From positions 1 to 12,500 of the forward strand of contig JAXCGZ010007653.1 in the NCBI GenBank assembly GCA_037179515.1: DNA of 12,500 nucleotides, given 5' to 3'. The stretch is from Halocaridina rubra (taxonomy: Eukaryota; Arthropoda; Malacostraca; Decapoda; Atyidae). Below the pieces are notes generated by a model. The model was given only the letters and a program-made list of their open reading frames with translations, did no database searches and was not told the DNA's origin. Position numbers and translations under genes: made by a program. Below are positions 8,935 through 12,500 of this stretch, piece by piece (the first letter of the stretch is position 1; every line of letters begins with the position of its first letter).

Positions 8935-9098
8935 TGTATGCTAGCAATTTTTGTCCCATTTGAGTGGGGATGGACACAGGCAGGGTGGAGCTAGGGAATT
9001 AAAGTTGGATGCCCTCCTAACGCTCCGCGCTATGATCTAACAAGGATCTGTCGCTTCCCAAGTAGAGCAACACTTAACCAATGAGCTACATCGAGAAC
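8935..9098 (-). mobile_element. tRNA-derived SINE
   Basis: Read on the minus strand, TAGCTCATTGG (9088-9078) matches the pol III A box consensus at every constrained position. GTTAGATCA (9041-9033) matches the B box at seven of nine positions. The start-to-start spacing of about 46-47 bases is close to the roughly 44 of a tRNA gene. A non-tRNA body follows (AGCGTTAGGAGGGCATCCAA, later GTCCATCCCCACTC), to about 8935. It cannot be a working tRNA because no acceptor stem closes. The left boundary is approximate. Confidence 0.65.
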
Positions 9099-9355
9099 TT
9101 TCAAGTTAGCTAGCAAATCATATCTTTAAATTGCATCTGATAACATATAAATATCTCTAGAGATATTTTAAAAGCACTTTCTTACAATCGAATCATATTT
9201 TGGAAATTTAGAGTCCAAACAAAATTTCACAGAACTGTGTTATTGAAGTGTGTGTCCTTTCATAATGAAAGTGTTCAAGTGTCATGTTCTTTGGCAAGAA
9301 AACTCTTCACTTTTCCTCTCATAATACTATCAATATTAAAGAAACGTTTTCTTAC

Positions 9356-9494
9356 CTGCATCCATCACAGAATTGGCAGCAAGGACAACTTTTTCCACCT
9401 TTTTAACACTAGGAACAGCTCTATATTTTCCACTCAAGTGTTTGAGTACTTTTAAGCAAGTAAGGGCCGAAGAAGTTCCTGGTCTTATCTCCAT
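9356..9494 (-). CDS. Candidate first coding exon, unrecognised protein
   Basis: ATG at 9494-9492 has a favourable context (A at -3, G at +4) and an in-frame TGA seven codons upstream. It opens a 46-codon frame beginning MEIRPGTSS and ending in VMDA, where GCAG|GTAAGA at 9356/9355 is a near-perfect 5' splice site in phase 1. The composition is protein-like: alternating Lys, Val and Leu with helical character. The frame closes soon after the splice site if not spliced. I do not recognise the product. It lies upstream of the RING exon on the same strand, but the RING acceptor needs phase 2, so a direct join gives an early stop. It is either a different gene or there is an exon I cannot see. Confidence 0.45.
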
Positions 9495-9695
9495 GATAAG
9501 ATAATCTTTATCTCATTTTTATCTTGACATATGTGAGTATTTACGTGCTAATTTTGCATCACTTCGAAGTGAAAATAAAATTATAGCGGATAAATAATAT
9601 AAAGAAAATATAAGATCAAAAAATGATTTGTACTCGCGTTGGATTGTCTCCAAAAACAATAATGTATATGGCAGTGTTAAATTTTCATTTATTTT

Positions 9696-9808
9696 CGTTA
9701 TTTCAGTATTATGTACGACGTTTAGCCAGCAAACAAAACATTAACAATTATCATTACGTTATTTCAATATTATGTACGATGTTTAGCCAGCAAACAAAAC
9801 ATTAACAA
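9696..9808. repeat. Tandem duplication, 61-bp period
   Basis: CGTTATTTCAGTATTATGTA at 9696 recurs at 9757 as CGTTATTTCAATATTATGTA, and similarity continues through TTTAGCCAGCAAACAAAAC to 9808. There are two differences over about 52 aligned bases. It is recent and non-coding. Confidence 0.9.
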
Positions 9809-10080
9809 GTGTTATTATTAAAAAAAATAGAATAAGTCTGTATATGACTGTATGTATGGTTGAAAAGCTGTTGTACTGTCCATAAAACACGAACTATCTT
9901 ATAAGAACCTATAATGATAAATCTCTGTAACTTGCATCATACCAGAGATAACTTACTAAAAACAGGATTTTAGTGAAAAATTGTGGATTTAAATAATTTA
10001 TTTTGGACTTACAAATAGTTTTATCTTAAGAATACAGTTCAAGGTATAAATATAGAAAAGACGGGATTTCTATGAAGAAT

Positions 10081-10187
10081 AAGTTGATGAATAAATAAAT
10101 ATGATAATGAATACATATATAAATAAATAAGCATTATCAACTGTATAAATAAATAAATAGCAAAATAAATAAAATAAATAAAAAATG
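10081..10187. repeat. TAAA-rich simple sequence
   Basis: Several clusters of AAATAAATA units with interruptions; low-complexity DNA. Confidence 0.85.
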
Positions 10188-10471
10188 GCCTAGTCACTCT
10201 CTTAGCAACGGCCATTCAATCACCATTATTATGTCCGTAGAGAACTAGCATGAACGTTAGTTTTCTGTTGCCCGAGTTACAGAAATTTTATCCAAAATAT
10301 ATCCAATGGCGTATTCCAGACACCCGCTGAGTTAGCAGGGGTTAAAATACAGACAGGTTAAGGGCAGGCTACTGTTTTGTTTTATTACAAGTTAAGTATG
10401 AGATTGCTATATTGGAGCTTTTGTTAACTATTGCCGTCATACATTAATTTATGTGAAATGTATATTAAACT

Positions 10472-10500
10472 GCCTGCCAAGGAGCTCTTGCTCAGCAGGC
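10472..10500. other. Hairpin-forming inverted repeat
   Basis: GCCTGC (10472-10477) pairs with GCAGGC (10495-10500), and GAGC (10482-10485) with GCTC (10490-10493), around a TCTT loop. An AATAAA follows about 70 bases downstream. This might be part of an LTR or of a transcript 3' end, but nothing else supports either. Confidence 0.5.
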
Positions 10501-10688
10501 TTGTGCCTCTGAATATAATGTACATATTTATTCCTGTATGTATACTAACCTGCTTCTGTGTTTGTTCTCTGAATAAAGAGCTCACTGCTCTGTCTTGTAT
10601 TGGTTCCCCTTATATCCCTGACTGTTTTTAAGTCAAATAGCCAGCTAGGATAATGATGGTCCAAAGTTTTGTACATAAAAACATCATG

Positions 10689-11002
10689 TAGTAGGTTGGC
10701 TCATGGCACCAAGCGCCCGTTGCGATACTACAGCTGAAGGTTTTTTGAACTTAAATAGGTCTGTCCAGGACAGTTCGATGTTAAGTCTTCCTTCAGTTAC
10801 GGTTCTTTTTCTATGCCTACAGCTACACTGAATATTCTTTGATATTCATCACACATCTTTTATCCCTTCACATCTGACAAGTCATTACACTCTCCATCTC
10901 TGTTTCTCTTTATGTATTTTTCGTGCCCAGGCCCGATGAGGGCTGTTTTATTTTATAATTTTTTTTGGCCCGTCCTGGTGTCACAATCATAAAAAAAAAA
11001 AA
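10689..11002 (+). repeat. Poly(A)-tailed dispersed retroposon, longer copy
   Basis: Starts around TAGTAGGTTGGCTCATGG and ends in 12 A (10991-11002). The 3' half (10841-11002) matches 4518-4669. The 5' part (TAGTAGGTTGG, GCGATACTAC, CAGTTACGGTTC, TATGCCTACAG) resembles a repeat I recall as abundant in decapod genomes; this comes from memory and was not searched. No clear pol III promoter and no ORF are seen, so it may be a SINE or the 3' end of a larger element. Confidence 0.65.
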
Positions 11003-11039
11003 TATTTGGCAATAAAATTTATGACTATGACAATAGTTA

Positions 11040-11160
11040 CGTCACACCCTCGAACAGACTATGTGAAAATGTCACTTTTTTCGGTATGACGCAAGGTGGG
11101 GATCAAATCCGGGTCCTCTGGTATGGGGGAAGAAATTTCCATAAGTTGTCGATCATTCCG
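11040..11160 (-). mobile_element. Decayed tRNA-derived SINE remnant
   Basis: On the minus strand, GACCCGGATTTGATCCCCACC-like sequence (around 11095-11115) resembles a tRNA T-arm and B box, with ten of twelve positions agreeing with GGTTCGATCCCC; one difference is the C-to-T change expected from CpG decay. The A box region is not convincing. Sequence downstream (TCATACCGAAAAAAGTGAC) would be the SINE body. Confidence 0.4.
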
Positions 11161-11557
<397 letters not shown>

Positions 11558-11687
11558 TATTCTTTGAGTTATAGACATTATGTAATAACAGTTATTATTC
11601 TGATACATATCCTTAAATAACACCATAAATACAGAGATTCTAGCTATATGTACTAGGCCGATAGACGAAGTATCCCCCTCTCGCCTA

Positions 11688-11817
11688 TCATAACCAACTT
11701 TCTATGAATTCAAAAATTGCACTCATTAAATTCGTTGAACCGAAAGTAATGCCTTTTTTCTTGGCATAAAAATATAAACTTTGATTTCCAGCATCTTTCT
11801 CCCACTTGGCTTCTTGC
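11688..11817 (-). CDS. Candidate terminal coding exon of an unrecognised gene
   Basis: TATATTACAG at 11827-11818 is a good 3' splice site after a T-rich stretch. From 11817 the exon gives one base, then 42 sense codons starting QEAKWEKDAG and ending FEFIESWL, then TGA (11690-11688). The composition is protein-like (charged start, aromatic core, helical end) in a strongly AT-rich surrounding where chance frames usually contain Asn, Lys and Ile runs. It would follow the exon at 12405-12500 after an intron of 587 bases. I do not recognise the family. Confidence 0.45.
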
Positions 11818-12404
11818 CTGTAATATAGAATCAGAGATAATTAAATCATGATAATCACACACATACAAAAAAAAAAAAATTGTCATTATTTTAATTTCAA
11901 AATTACTTTATAATAAACAAGTCATATTGGCTAATAATAGATTTCACTTATTTAATAAAATATCTGGCCTAGATTCTAGCATTTATGTATTTGGAGTAAT
12001 AAAATAATATATAATATTCACTTTAAAATGTATTAATACATCTATATTTCTCTATGTAATATAATTATGTGGATTATCAATGTTATATGATATCAAAATA
12101 TAAGATTTTTTTATAAAATTGAATATTATATACATAAATATTGTACATACATATATAGAGAATCTGTAATATTAAAAAGAATCTAGTAACATTAAACAGA
12201 AAATTACGACGAACAAGCAAGACAAAAATTCCATCAAAATATTTTCTCCATTAAAAAAAAAAATTGGAATATCTACTCTTGTGATCAGTAAGAATATTTT
12301 TTTTTCATGTCTATTATTATCTTTCGATCTGAGCAAAAATGGAAAAAAAAAATATTACAAGGATATTACGAATACTCTACAAAAAGTTTAAGAAAGGGAC
12401 TTAC
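11818..12404 (-). other. Putative intron between the two right-edge exons
   Basis: Starts GTAAGT at 12404 and ends TTACAG at 11818. The 587 bases are very AT-rich, with several short A or T runs, and contain no competing open frame that I can see. Confidence 0.45.
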
Positions 12405-12500
12405 GGGTGATGATGTGTCTCCAAAGGATTCTTGAAGAGAGACAGAGGACAGGAATCGAAGTAGGCCGAACAGTCCCCTGTAGTCCTTCCTGTTCGTTCG
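12405..12500 (-). CDS. Candidate coding exon, running off the right edge
   Basis: CATCATCACCC|GTAAGT gives a consensus 5' splice site at 12405/12404. The 96 bases have a base composition clearly richer in GC than the neighbouring intron. All three minus frames are open, so frame choice depends on the next exon. The frame matching the exon at 11817 (donor after two bases of a codon) reads ERTGRTTGDC, then AYFDSCPLSLF, and joins through a CCG proline codon. Upstream exons would lie beyond 12500. The product is unknown. Confidence 0.4.

Larger units (their letters stand above)
9809..10688. other. AT-rich intergenic stretch without recognisable genes
   Basis: Includes a TAAA-rich low-complexity zone (about 10081-10187), a GC-rich hairpin (10472-10500) and an isolated AATAAA at 10572-10577 with GT-rich sequence after it. 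No open frame with coding character was seen on either strand. Confidence 0.6.

Noticed and set aside
9237..9455. Plus-strand open frame of 72 codons
   Set aside because: No ATG start, no motif, and it overlaps a better supported minus-strand exon with a splice donor.
8728..9494. Joining the 9356-9494 exon directly to the RING exon
   Set aside because: Donor phase 1 and acceptor phase 2 do not match; the join gives a stop after a few codons.
10422..10630. Possible solo LTR (TGTT start, hairpin, AATAAA with GT-rich sequence downstream)
   Set aside because: No matching CA end, no flanking target-site duplication and no internal retroelement were found.

Overview
The window looks like an AT-rich, transposon-dense piece of an invertebrate nuclear genome, most likely a decapod crustacean (shrimp, crab or crayfish). 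The reasons are two non-LTR retrotransposons of arthropod type, long (TA)n, (TG)n and (TAA)n microsatellites, tRNA-headed SINE remnants and split exons with GT-AG borders. In addition, a dispersed repeat near 10689-11002 and the 3' tail of the second retrotransposon resemble repeats I recall from decapod genomes. The decapod call is inference from memory and was not searched.

Layout from left to right. 1-4228 (minus strand): a young-looking non-LTR retrotransposon. It has an ORF1 (SGNH-like domain, Arg/Asn/Gln-rich linker, two CCHC zinc knuckles) and an uninterrupted ORF2 (endonuclease plus reverse transcriptase). The two ORFs share one reading frame and are separated by a single UAG followed by CAA UCA, which fits the classical leaky-stop consensus UAG-CARYYA. 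ORF2 has no AUG before its endonuclease motifs, so read-through to an ORF1-ORF2 fusion is the best explanation and is the main finding here. 4229-4916: (TAA)n tracts, a 5'-truncated copy of a poly(A)-tailed retroposon, a CpG-rich G-run duplication, and a long (TA)n(TG)n tract. 4917 to about 7835 (minus): a decayed CR1-like retrotransposon with one in-frame stop, three frameshifts, a 3' stem-loop and a 14-bp tail repeat. About 7801-8728 (minus): a RING / B-box / coiled-coil (TRIM-like) host gene or pseudogene. The 5' end of the CR1 copy abuts its coiled-coil coding region.

8730-10680 holds a tRNA-derived SINE, one candidate first coding exon (9356-9494, minus), a 61-bp tandem duplication and AT-rich sequence. 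10689-11002 is the longer copy of the poly(A)-tailed retroposon, followed by a second SINE remnant and a (TA)n tract. At the right edge, two minus-strand exons (12405-12500 and 11688-11817) with good splice signals form the 3' end of a gene I do not recognise.

The genes do not form a pathway. The organisation is a host genome segment with at least two host-gene fragments, largely filled by retroelements. Both LINEs and all candidate host exons lie on the minus strand.
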